The notes under the pieces: model-generated
The model's database searches: none
What the model was told of the DNA's origin: nothing
What the model saw: only the letters and a program-made list of their open reading frames with translations
Program-made: the position numbers and the translations under genes
In this document: in pieces, positions 45,007-53,600 of the stretch
Position numbering within the stretch: the first letter of the stretch is position 1
Layout of the letters: every line of letters begins with the position of its first letter
Assembly: GCA_009377605.1 (NCBI GenBank)
Contig: WHTT01000001.1
Coordinates: 116,567-180,566, forward strand
Source of the DNA: Luteitalea sp.
GTDB lineage: Bacteria > Acidobacteriota > Vicinamibacteria > Vicinamibacterales > Vicinamibacteraceae
DNA length: 64,000 nt
Reading direction: 5' to 3'

Positions 45007-45027
45007 CGACAGATTCACCGCAGGCTG

Positions 45028-45957
45028 CTAGCGACGCTGCGCGGACGTGCGCGCGGCGGATTCGTCGAAGGCTTCGAGCACGGGGCGGCCGAGCCAGGCC
45101 TCGGGCGGATCGAGCTGGAAGATCCAGGCGATCGTGGCAGCCGTGTCGAACGTGTTCACCGGTGTCTCGATCTCGTGACCAGCACGGACGCCGGGGCCGG
45201 CGACCATCCACGTGATCTCCAGCTCCGCCGGCGTGTTTCCGCCGTGCTTCTTGCTGCCGTTCGGAAAGCCGTGGTCTGCCGTGACGAGCACGGCCGTCTC
45301 GTCGAGAATGCCTGCCTCTTCGAGCGCTCCCAGCAGATCGCCAATCAACCGATCGGCCTGCGCGACCGCGGTGTAGAACTCCTTGGTGCCGTAGCCGCGC
45401 TCGTGCGCCGTGTGATCGACGTGGTCGAGCTGCACGAACAAGAAATCGGGCTCGTCGCTGCGGATGTAACGGACCGCGCGCGCGACCGTGTCATCCGGAC
45501 CATCACCATCCTCGATTCGGTCCACGGCCTTCCTCTCGAGCAGGCGCCCGAAGTCATCCCAATCATGGAAGCAGCCGATCTTGGCCGAGGGTCTCTGCTC
45601 GCGGAGCAGGCTGAAGATCGTGGGGAAGATCGCGCCAGGTCCGCTCACGCTCGGCGGAATGTCGAACGCGTCCGGCTCCCAGTCGTTCGACGTCACGCCA
45701 TGCTGCTCCGGACCTGCTCCCATGATCATGGACGCCCAGTTGGGACTGCTCGATGTGGGCATGACACCGCGGGCGTGCATTGTCCAGGCGCCTCGCTTTC
45801 GCAAACCGTCCAGCGACGGATTCTCGGACGGCCGCGGCGTGTAAGCACCGAGGCCGTCGATGCCGATGACCACCACGCGGCGCGCAATCTGGCCCTGGGC
45901 AGGCGTCGCCACGATCAGCGCGGCCACGCCACAGAGAAACGCAAGGCTCCTTCGCAT
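45028..45957 (-). CDS. Secreted alkaline phosphatase superfamily hydrolase (type I phosphodiesterase-like)
   Basis: 309 residues from the ATG at 45957, which has GAGGAG upstream (a GTG five codons earlier is possible). Signal peptide: SLAFLCGVAALIVATPAQG. Metal and nucleophile sites: RRVVVIGIDGLGAYTP, GVMPTSSSPNWASMIMG (Thr or Ser nucleophile), LFVQLDHVDHTAHERGYG and VLVTADHGFPNGSKKHGG. This is the phosphodiesterase/nucleotide pyrophosphatase branch, which includes phosphonoacetate hydrolase and phosphonate ester hydrolases. It follows the TonB receptor by 15 bases, so it should act on what the receptor binds or imports. Exact substrate unknown. Confidence 0.85.
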   Translation of the reverse strand: MRRSLAFLCGVAALIVATPAQGQIARRVVVIGIDGLGAYTPRPSENPSLDGLRKRGAWTMHARGVMPTSSSPNWASMIMGAGPEQHGVTSNDWEPDAFDIPPSVSGPGAIFPTIFSLLREQRPSAKIGCFHDWDDFGRLLERKAVDRIEDGDGPDDTVARAVRYIRSDEPDFLFVQLDHVDHTAHERGYGTKEFYTAVAQADRLIGDLLGALEEAGILDETAVLVTADHGFPNGSKKHGGNTPAELEITWMVAGPGVRAGHEIETPVNTFDTAATIAWIFQLDPPEAWLGRPVLEAFDESAARTSAQRR

Positions 45958-45972
45958 GCTCGGTCTCCTCAC

Positions 45973-48900
45973 CTAAAATCCAATCCTTACGGCGAACTGG
46001 AGGATTCGCGACTCCCCCAGCGTGCTCGTAATGCGGCCAAACGTCCCGCTGCCGTACTGATTGCCGGGGTTGTCGAAGTTCGGATGGTTCAGAAGATTGA
46101 ACGCTTCGGCGCGCAGCTCCAGCGTGCCGCCCCCCTGCAGCGGTAGGCCGAACGTGCGAGAGAGCGCGAGATCGACATTGGCGTAGCCGGGACCGTAGAG
46201 CGAGTTCCGCCCGATGTTGCCGAACGTGCCCGGCGCGCCGGCAGTGACGTTCGCGGTATTGAAATACTCCTCCAGCCACTCCGACTTGCTGCGGTCATCG
46301 TCGAACGTCAATGGGCCAATCTGATCGGCGTGCGGTTGACAATCGTTGCATGCCGCTTGCGTCGAGCTCGCGGTCACGGTAAACGGCCGCCCGCCGTGGA
46401 TGGTCACCACGGTGCTCGCGGTCCAACCGCGCGTCAGCGCGTGAAGCAGGGTTCCGCGCCCGGCAGCGCTGGGAAGGTTCCACAACAGCGAGCTCACGAA
46501 GACGTGTCGCCGGTCGAAGTCGGACGGTCCATAGAAGTAGCGGGGATCGAACGGGTTCGGCACGGAGTTGCCGTCGGCCATTTCTTCCACGCTGTCGTTG
46601 GTGGAGGAATAGTCGAGCGCCTTCGAGAAGGTATAGCTTGCTGTCAGGCTGAACCCTTGATCAAAGCGGCGCTGCAGATGAAGCTGCAGGCCATTGTAGT
46701 TGGCGTTCTGGCCGGTGCTGAGGATGTACAGCTTCTCGTATTCGGGGAATGGCCGGCGCTCCTGCATGGTTTGGAGGTTTTCGCGCTCCGACGAGCTGAA
46801 GTCGTAGATGGGCGCGTTCAAGTCCGTGACGTAGGGGAGGTGCGTTGACTTGTTTCCGACATAGCTGATCTGGACGAGCCAGTTCTGTAGAAGCTGCCTC
46901 TGGATGCTGAGGTTCCACGCGTAGGTGGTGGCCTGCTTGAAAGTGGGTTCCTGCGCGTACGCAAACAGGGGCGAAGGGAATGGCAAATTCGGATCGTTGG
47001 CGAAGCTCTCCGACAGCGGAAACACGTTCGCGGACTCACGTCCCCGATAGGGGTCGTCGAAGACACCCCCCTGAAAGGTCTGGTCATATCCGAATGGCGC
47101 CTGGTCGCTGAGCGCGTTCAGGAGGTAGACCTCGGGCAGGCTGTAGTAGATGCCGCCGCCGCCGCGGACGCTGAGGCGGCCATCGCCCAGCGCATCCCAC
47201 GCGAATCCGAGACGCGGAGCGAAGAGATTCCAGCTCGCGTCGCTCGCGCCATCGGGCACCGTCCTGCCGTCCACCGTGTCGCCCGGATAGAAGAGGCCCG
47301 GGGGTGACTGCAGCCAGACCTGTGAGCGCTCTCCCGCTGCGTACTTTTCTGGCAGGAACAGGAGCGTGCGATCGCCGACGTCGGTAATCGGGGTATAGGG
47401 TTCCCACCGTAGGCCAGCGTCCAGCGTGAGCCGGTCCGTCAGCCGAATGCTGTCCCCGACAAACAGCGCCTGGTAGTGATGCCGGCGAAATTCGAACTCG
47501 CCCTTGCCCTGTGTGAACTCGGACAGGCAGCCGATCAGCGCGTCCGCCTGGTCGAAGCCGGTGCAGCGACCATCGAAGCCGAAGACGCCAGAGCCGTGAT
47601 AGGGGTTGTACTCGTTGTAGCGGCTCCAGCGAATCTCGCCGCCGAAGGAAACATTGTGGCGGCCCCGAGCCCAGTGCCACGAGTTGGCGAAGCCGAAGCT
47701 GGCGCGCCGGAAGTCGGCGTTGCGGCTGGCGCTGCCGAGGTCGAAGTCGCTCGTGCCGTCGAGCGCGATATCGAGCTCATTGGCCAGCGGGTTGATCTCG
47801 ACACCGAACGCGGTGATGTCTCCCCACGGCGAATCGAGCGTGCGCGCGGCGGGAGCGTAGTTGACGAACACGTTCGCATAGGACACCAGGCCCGAGGAGA
47901 CCGTCGCGGTCCACGCCAGCGTGCCGCTGTGCGTGGTGAGCTTGCTCCCGTTCTCGCTGCCCGCCAGATTGTCGCCGATGAGCGGTCGCGGCGACTCGGC
48001 CGGCTGGCCGAGATAGCGACCGTAGACCGTATGTGACGGGTTGACCGTGTAGTCGCCGCGGAGGATGTACTGGGTGATGTCGGTGTTGGCGGTGATCGGT
48101 GCGCGGACCAGGCCGCTCTCATCCGGCTCGGGCCAGTACGCCAGCAGGCTTTGTATGGCAGGAGACCACTCACTGGATGGGATCTGGTTGTTTGGATATG
48201 GCTGGCCAGACGGGTCCACCAGTTGCAGCGGCGCCTGGTTGGAGTCCGTCGGATGCAGGAGATCGGAAAAATCTCCTTGCCGGTAGGCCGCGGACATGGC
48301 CTCTTCGAAGTTGCTGTCGATGGTCTGTCTCACCCACGTGCGCTGCCACCCCCCGAAGAGAAAGAGCCTGTTCTCGATGATCGGCCCGCCAAGCGTGAAG
48401 CCGCCCTGGTTGCGACGCAACTGGTCGCCGGTCTCGGAAAAGAAGTTGTTCGCGTTGAACGCCGAGTTGCGCACGAACCAGAAAGCGTCGCCGTGCACCT
48501 GGTTGGTTCCGCTTCGCGTGACGATGTTGATGCTACCGCCAGGGCTCGAGCCGACATCGGCACCCTTGCCCGATGTCACGACGGTGAACTCCTGCACCGC
48601 GTTTGGAAACGGGAACGGCATGCCGGCGTTGTACATCGTGTCGTTGTTGTCGGCGCCGTCCAACGTGTAGCGGGTCTCGTTGTTGCGTGCGCCATTGATG
48701 GAGAACTGCCGGCTGCCCAGCGGGATCTTGACGCCGTCGCCATTGCCGTTCTTGTCGGCGCCGGTGGTGTCGTTGGCCGGCACGGTTCCGGGCGACAGCA
48801 GCGCCAAGTCCGCCAGATTGCGGCCGTTGAGCGGCAGGTCCACGATGCGCCGAGAGTCGACGACGGACTTGATGTCGGCGCCCCGCGTCTGCACCAGTGG

Positions 48901-49314
48901 TGCGGAGGCCGCCACGCTGACCGTGGTCGTCACGTCGCCGACGATCAAGCCCACATCGAGCCTTGGGTTGTCGTTCACCTGGAGCACGATGCCGGACTGC
49001 TGGTACTGCTGGAATCCCTCCTTCTCGGCGATGAGCTCGTAGCGGCCCACTGGCACGAACCGAAACACGAACTGCCCGCTGCCCTCGGTGAGCGTCGTTT
49101 GGGTCCACTCGGTATCGGCATTGATCAGCGTGACCTGTACATTCGGCGCCACCGCGCCTCCCGGATCGTGAACCGTGCCGTACACCCCAGCCGTGCCTCC
49201 GGTCTGTGCAAAGCCAAATGTGGGCACGCCGACCAGAGCAAGGACCATGAGAAGCGCGATTGTCGCCGGCATCGCCGCTGTGTGCGGCATCCATCTCCTG
49301 AGAAAACCCACCAT
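45973..49314 (-). CDS. TonB-dependent receptor with N-terminal carboxypeptidase-regulatory domain
   Basis: 1113 residues; ATG at 49314 with a TAGGAG site. Signal peptide: TIALLMVLALVGVPTFGFAQ. Residues 30-120 are a CarboxypepD_reg domain (AGVYGTVHDPGGAVAPNVQV). The plug follows with RRIVDLPLNGRNLADLALLS. A large barrel with alternating strands ends in ESRILQFAVRIGF, the aromatic C-terminal residue expected for outer-membrane barrels. This large Oar-like type is abundant in Acidobacteriota and imports bulky substrates. It is immediately upstream of the secreted hydrolase, so both probably serve one nutrient. Confidence 0.92.
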   Translation of the reverse strand: MVGFLRRWMPHTAAMPATIALLMVLALVGVPTFGFAQTGGTAGVYGTVHDPGGAVAPNVQVTLINADTEWTQTTLTEGSGQFVFRFVPVGRYELIAEKEGFQQYQQSGIVLQVNDNPRLDVGLIVGDVTTTVSVAASAPLVQTRGADIKSVVDSRRIVDLPLNGRNLADLALLSPGTVPANDTTGADKNGNGDGVKIPLGSRQFSINGARNNETRYTLDGADNNDTMYNAGMPFPFPNAVQEFTVVTSGKGADVGSSPGGSINIVTRSGTNQVHGDAFWFVRNSAFNANNFFSETGDQLRRNQGGFTLGGPIIENRLFLFGGWQRTWVRQTIDSNFEEAMSAAYRQGDFSDLLHPTDSNQAPLQLVDPSGQPYPNNQIPSSEWSPAIQSLLAYWPEPDESGLVRAPITANTDITQYILRGDYTVNPSHTVYGRYLGQPAESPRPLIGDNLAGSENGSKLTTHSGTLAWTATVSSGLVSYANVFVNYAPAARTLDSPWGDITAFGVEINPLANELDIALDGTSDFDLGSASRNADFRRASFGFANSWHWARGRHNVSFGGEIRWSRYNEYNPYHGSGVFGFDGRCTGFDQADALIGCLSEFTQGKGEFEFRRHHYQALFVGDSIRLTDRLTLDAGLRWEPYTPITDVGDRTLLFLPEKYAAGERSQVWLQSPPGLFYPGDTVDGRTVPDGASDASWNLFAPRLGFAWDALGDGRLSVRGGGGIYYSLPEVYLLNALSDQAPFGYDQTFQGGVFDDPYRGRESANVFPLSESFANDPNLPFPSPLFAYAQEPTFKQATTYAWNLSIQRQLLQNWLVQISYVGNKSTHLPYVTDLNAPIYDFSSSERENLQTMQERRPFPEYEKLYILSTGQNANYNGLQLHLQRRFDQGFSLTASYTFSKALDYSSTNDSVEEMADGNSVPNPFDPRYFYGPSDFDRRHVFVSSLLWNLPSAAGRGTLLHALTRGWTASTVVTIHGGRPFTVTASSTQAACNDCQPHADQIGPLTFDDDRSKSEWLEEYFNTANVTAGAPGTFGNIGRNSLYGPGYANVDLALSRTFGLPLQGGGTLELRAEAFNLLNHPNFDNPGNQYGSGTFGRITSTLGESRILQFAVRIGF

Positions 49315-49447
49315 CGTGCGGCTCCTATCTGGAGGCACGACGGTAGCAATCGGCTGTGTCGATTCAGTAACCGTTGATGAGATTTCTGCGGCGACGGTTA
49401 TGAGAGCTATCACCAAATCGTACGGGCAGCTCGTGGTGAAGGAGTCG

Positions 49448-49518
49448 TACGTAGCGCAGGGCTTTAGCCCTGCCTGCGCCCGCGCTTTACTGGCAGGCCT
49501 GAAGGCCTGCGCTACGTA
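49448..49518 (+). repeat. Interspersed palindromic element B, copy 2
   Basis: Inverted relative to copy 1 and differing mainly in the centre. It starts TACGTAGCGCAGGGC and ends GCCTGCGCTACGTA with hairpins at both flanks. Spurious translations of such elements give peptides like GLKACATYG. It lies between the LysR and TonB receptor genes, so the two copies bracket the receptor-hydrolase pair. Confidence 0.9.
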
Positions 49519-49533
49519 TGGCGCACGCGACGT

Positions 49534-50448
49534 TCAGGTGCGGTCCGCCGACGTGAACTCGGCGAGAATCAAGTTGCGGAACACGGCCGCCGCGGGACTG
49601 AGCTTGTGTCCCGTCGAGGTCAGCAGGGAGATCGGGCGCGTGAGGGGGCGGTGGGCCAGCATAACGACAACGAGCCGGCGCGCCGCGATGTCCTGCTGCA
49701 CGGCGTGCTTGGAAAGAAACGAGATGCCGAGCCCGCAGGCCAATGCTTCGCGGATCGCCTCGACGGTGCTCAGCTCCAACATCGTTCGCGGCTGGACTCG
49801 CGTCCGCGTGAGCTCCTCATCGATACGGATACGCGTGCCAGACGTGCGCTCTCGTACCAACAGACGCTCCTCTTCGAGGTCCTTGAACGTCACACCCGAG
49901 CGGTTGACCCAGCGATGACGCGGACCGACCACCAACAGGAGCTCGTCGAGGCCGAGCGGCTCCGTCGCCAGCTCGGTCGACGTGGGCGGGGAGGCCACGA
50001 CGCCGAGCTCCGCCTCTTGTGAGAGCAGCAGCCGCTCCACATGGACTGTGTCTTTGATCTGCAACGTGACATGGACGCCAGGGTAGTCCTCGAGGAACTG
50101 GCCGAGCAGGCGCGGCAGCAGATACGCTCCAGGCGTCGAGCTGGCGGCAACCACCAGATGGCCCGTGACCAGGCCACGGAAATCCTGCAGCGATCGGTCG
50201 GCCTCCTGCAGCGTCGTCAGAACCTTCGCCGCGTACGGAAGAAACAGCTTGCCTGCTTCGCTGAGGTACGCTCGACGGCCCGTCCGATTGAACAGCACCA
50301 ACGCGAGCCTCGCCTCCAGGCCGGCGATCTGGCCTGACACATATGGTTGGCTGACGCGCAGCTCGTCGGCGGCGCGGGAGAAGCTGCAATGCTTGGCGAC
50401 GGCGGCGAAGACTCTCAGGTGAGCGAGGGTGACAGGTAGCGACATCAT
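49534..50448 (-). CDS. LysR-family transcriptional regulator
   Basis: 304 residues. The winged helix is LAHLRVFAAVAKHCSFSRAA, DELRVSQPYVSGQIAGLEA and LVLFNRTGRRAYLSEAG. An effector-binding domain follows, with TGHLVVAASSTPGAYLLPRL and ALACGLGISFLSKHAV. The last residues reach element B copy 2. It lies upstream of and in the same direction as the receptor, hydrolase, transporter and pbfA genes, which makes it the likely regulator of that block. LysR regulators often control aminophosphonate catabolism. The effector is unknown. Confidence 0.88.
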   Translation of the reverse strand: MMSLPVTLAHLRVFAAVAKHCSFSRAADELRVSQPYVSGQIAGLEARLALVLFNRTGRRAYLSEAGKLFLPYAAKVLTTLQEADRSLQDFRGLVTGHLVVAASSTPGAYLLPRLLGQFLEDYPGVHVTLQIKDTVHVERLLLSQEAELGVVASPPTSTELATEPLGLDELLLVVGPRHRWVNRSGVTFKDLEEERLLVRERTSGTRIRIDEELTRTRVQPRTMLELSTVEAIREALACGLGISFLSKHAVQQDIAARRLVVVMLAHRPLTRPISLLTSTGHKLSPAAAVFRNLILAEFTSADRT

Positions 50449-50528
50449 GAGGATAGCCTGTTGCCACTACCTTAAGCGCAATTCCGTTCACGTGGCGCCC
50501 GACCTTTGGCAGGGCCCGGTAAGTGTAG

Positions 50529-50596
50529 GCCCGACCTTTTAGGTCGGGCGTGACCGTGGGCCGGGTACCGCGGCGCAGACGTACGCCGCGGCACCC
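50529..50596 (-). terminator. Hairpins downstream of the FG-GAP surface-protein gene
   Basis: GCCCGACCT (50529-50537) pairs with AGGTCGGGC (50541-50549) around a TTT loop. A second stem, GGTACCGCGGCG with one mismatch to CGCCGCGGCACC, spans about 50564-50596. Both lie just past the stop at 50610 on the minus strand. The first also resembles a partial second copy at about 50498, so it may be a repeat family as well. Confidence 0.6.
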
Positions 50597-50609
50597 TGTG
50601 TGGCGCTGA

Positions 50610-53600
50610 CTACTGGATCTTCGTGGCGTGTGCCGTCCCGCCGGCATTGCCGAAGAGTCCATCGGTGGATTGATACCTCGACACTTCGACCGTGATCGGC
50701 ACCTGGTCGACGCTTTCTACGAGGATGCTGAAGCGCCGCCCTTCGGACGCCGGGAACTCGGTCGTGATGAGCGCGGTCAGACGCGAGCTCCCGCCGACCT
50801 CGAGCGTCTTCTCCTCGGTCGTCCCATCGTCATAGATGAGCGTGAAGCGCACTGGCGCTGGAGTGTCCGAGGCGTTGGAGACGAGCACATACGTGTCTTC
50901 CTCCGCCTCGCCGCCGCTCTGGGCCTCGCCGATCCCGAAGACCGTGCCGGTCTCGGTGGTGCCGAGCGAGGCGTGCGCCTCGTACCACGACGCCGAGGTC
51001 GGCCCCCACCACATCGCCCGTTCGACGATGATCGGTACGGTCGAGGACACGCTGGCGGCGAACGCCGTGTCCTCCAGGAACGGATCCTGCTGGCCGTCGA
51101 TGAGGATGGTCCGCTTTGCCTGTGCCGGCACGACGTACTGCTTGGTGATCGTCTGGCCCGCGGGCAACTGGAACGTCACCGTGACCGTGGCCTCCTGGTC
51201 GTTGGGATTGCCGAAGAAGAGGAACGTGTCGAAGTAGTGCGTCGCCCCCTCGGCAATGTTCCAGGTGGTGCTCAGCGCCGTGGCGCCGGCGCTCATCTGA
51301 CCGGCCTCGAAGCCGCGATCGCCATCGCCGGTCAAGTACATGGCCCGCTCCGCGACGATCGGCGCATCGGAAGTGATCACGGCCGAGATCTCCACGGACT
51401 CGAGCCCTGGCACGGCGTTTGCCCACACCGTCTGGCGCGTGTAGGCGGGGACCACCACCTCCTGTATCACGGGTGGCCCTTGGTCTTGCCCGCGCAGGTA
51501 TGTGATCGTGACGTTCGCGTCCACGCTGTTCTCGTTCTCGATCACGTGGAAGACGTCGAAGACGTAGGTCGCCCCCTCGCCGAAGTACCACGTGTTCGCA
51601 GCCTCGGGCTGGCCACTCTCGAGGGCACTGCCGTAGCTGGTGTCGTCCCACAGCATCTGGCGCAGGCCAGCGATCGGCTGATCGGACTCGATGCGCGTGG
51701 AAGCGCCGGTAGACTGGCCGGCGAGCGCCGCTTCGAGATCGACGGTGACCCGCGTGAGCGGCTCCACCGTGTACCACTGCGAGGCTGCCGGGTGTCCCGC
51801 CTCTGGGATCACCGTCACCAGCACGTTGGCGGCCTCCTCGCGGCTGGCGTTGAAGAAGCCGACGTCGGTCTGGAAGAAGTCGCCGACGGCCCCTTCGGCG
51901 AAGTGCTGGACGTAGAAGCCGCGCGGATGTGACGGCACCTCCGCGTTGATCTCGTCGATGTTGGATATCCCATCACCATCCGGATCCCCGTCCGGCCCAT
52001 CTTCATCGGTGGCGTTGCACGGATCCAGCCCATAGCGCAGCTCGTCCTCGTTGGACATGCCGTCACCATCACAGTCGGCGGCTTCGTCTTCCAAGACAAA
52101 GACGTAGGCCGCGCCCTGGTCCGTGTTGCCGCCCACGTCGGCGCTCGGTGCTCCCACCAGGGCAGTGCCGTCCGAGAAGGCGACTGACCTGCCGAGCGCA
52201 TCGCCCGCCGCTCCGTCGTCCGCGGTGAGCGTGCTCCCCTCGGTCCAGACCTCGCCGCTCCGGGAGAAGAGGTAAGCGGCACCCGTGCCATGCGCCGTCG
52301 ATGCTCCCACTACCGCGGTGTCGCCATCGAACGAGAGGTCGACCCCGACGCCGAAGTCATTCCCTGCCGTCCCGTCGGACGCGAGGAGCTTGGCCTGTTG
52401 TGTCCAGTCGGCACCGCCGCCGGTGAAGACGTAGGCCGCGCCTGGGAGGTCAGGAGCATTGGGTCCCCGTAACGGCGCCCCGAGCAGGGCGGTCCCGCCG
52501 TCGTCGGAGAGGGCGGAAGAGAGGCCGAATCGGGCACCTGGCGTGCCGTCGTCCGCGACGAGCTTGGCCTGCTGCGTCCAGGTCGTCCCGCTGCCGGTGA
52601 AGATGTAGGCCGCGCCTTGCTGGGCGTTGTCACCCACGTTGGCGCGGGCTGCCCCAATCAGCGCGATGTCGCCCGCGAGAGAGAGGTCTACCGACTCGCC
52701 GAAGAAAGCGCCCCGCGCTCCGTCCTCCGCGAGGAGCTTGGCCTGCTGGCTCCAGGTCTCGCCGCTGCGGCCGTAGACGTAGGCCGCGCCCCGGTTCTGG
52801 TTTTGGTTCGCGCCGTCATTGTGGGCCCCCACCAGGGCGATGTTGCCGTCGCCCGAGAGGGCGACGTCGAAGCCGAATTGCGCTTGAAACCACCCGTCGT
52901 CCGCGGTCAGCTTGGCCTGCTGGCTCCAGGTCCCGTCGTCGCTGAGGGTGAAGACATAGGCGGCGCCCCGGTTCGTGGAGGCCTGCTCACCCCAGTCGGC
53001 CGTCCAGGCTCCGACCAGGGCCGTATTGCCTGAGACCGAGAGGGCGACCGAGAAGCCGAAGTCATCACCCTGTACCCCGTCGTCCGCGGTAAGGGTGGCC
53101 ACTTCGGTCCAGACCGCGCCGCTGCGGGTGAAGAGGTAGGCTGCCTCCTGTCCGGACGCTCCCACCAGGGCCGTGTCCCCCTTGAGGTCGACCGACACGC
53201 CGAAGACAGCGTTCGGTGCTCCGGAGGGCCCGAGCTTGGCCTGCTCGGTCCAGACCGCGCCACTTCCGGTGAAGACGTAGGCCGCGTCGGCCCCCGGCGC
53301 TCCCATCAGCGCGGTGTCGCCGTCGAGGGCCACCGAAAAGCCAAACTCGTCGCCTTGCGTCGCATCGGAGGCGAGGAGCTTGCCCTGCGGCGTCCAGGCC
53401 CCGTCGCTGCCCGTGAACACGTACGTTGCGCCCGGGATGGCGGGCACATCGGGACTCACTCGCGCGCCCACCAACGCCGTCTCTCCATCGTCGGAGAGGG
53501 CCACCGAGCTCCCGAATCGATGGCCGGGCGCCCCGTCGTCTGCGACGAGCTTCGCTTGCTGATTCCAGCTCGCCCCGCTGCCGGCGAAGACGTAGGCCGC

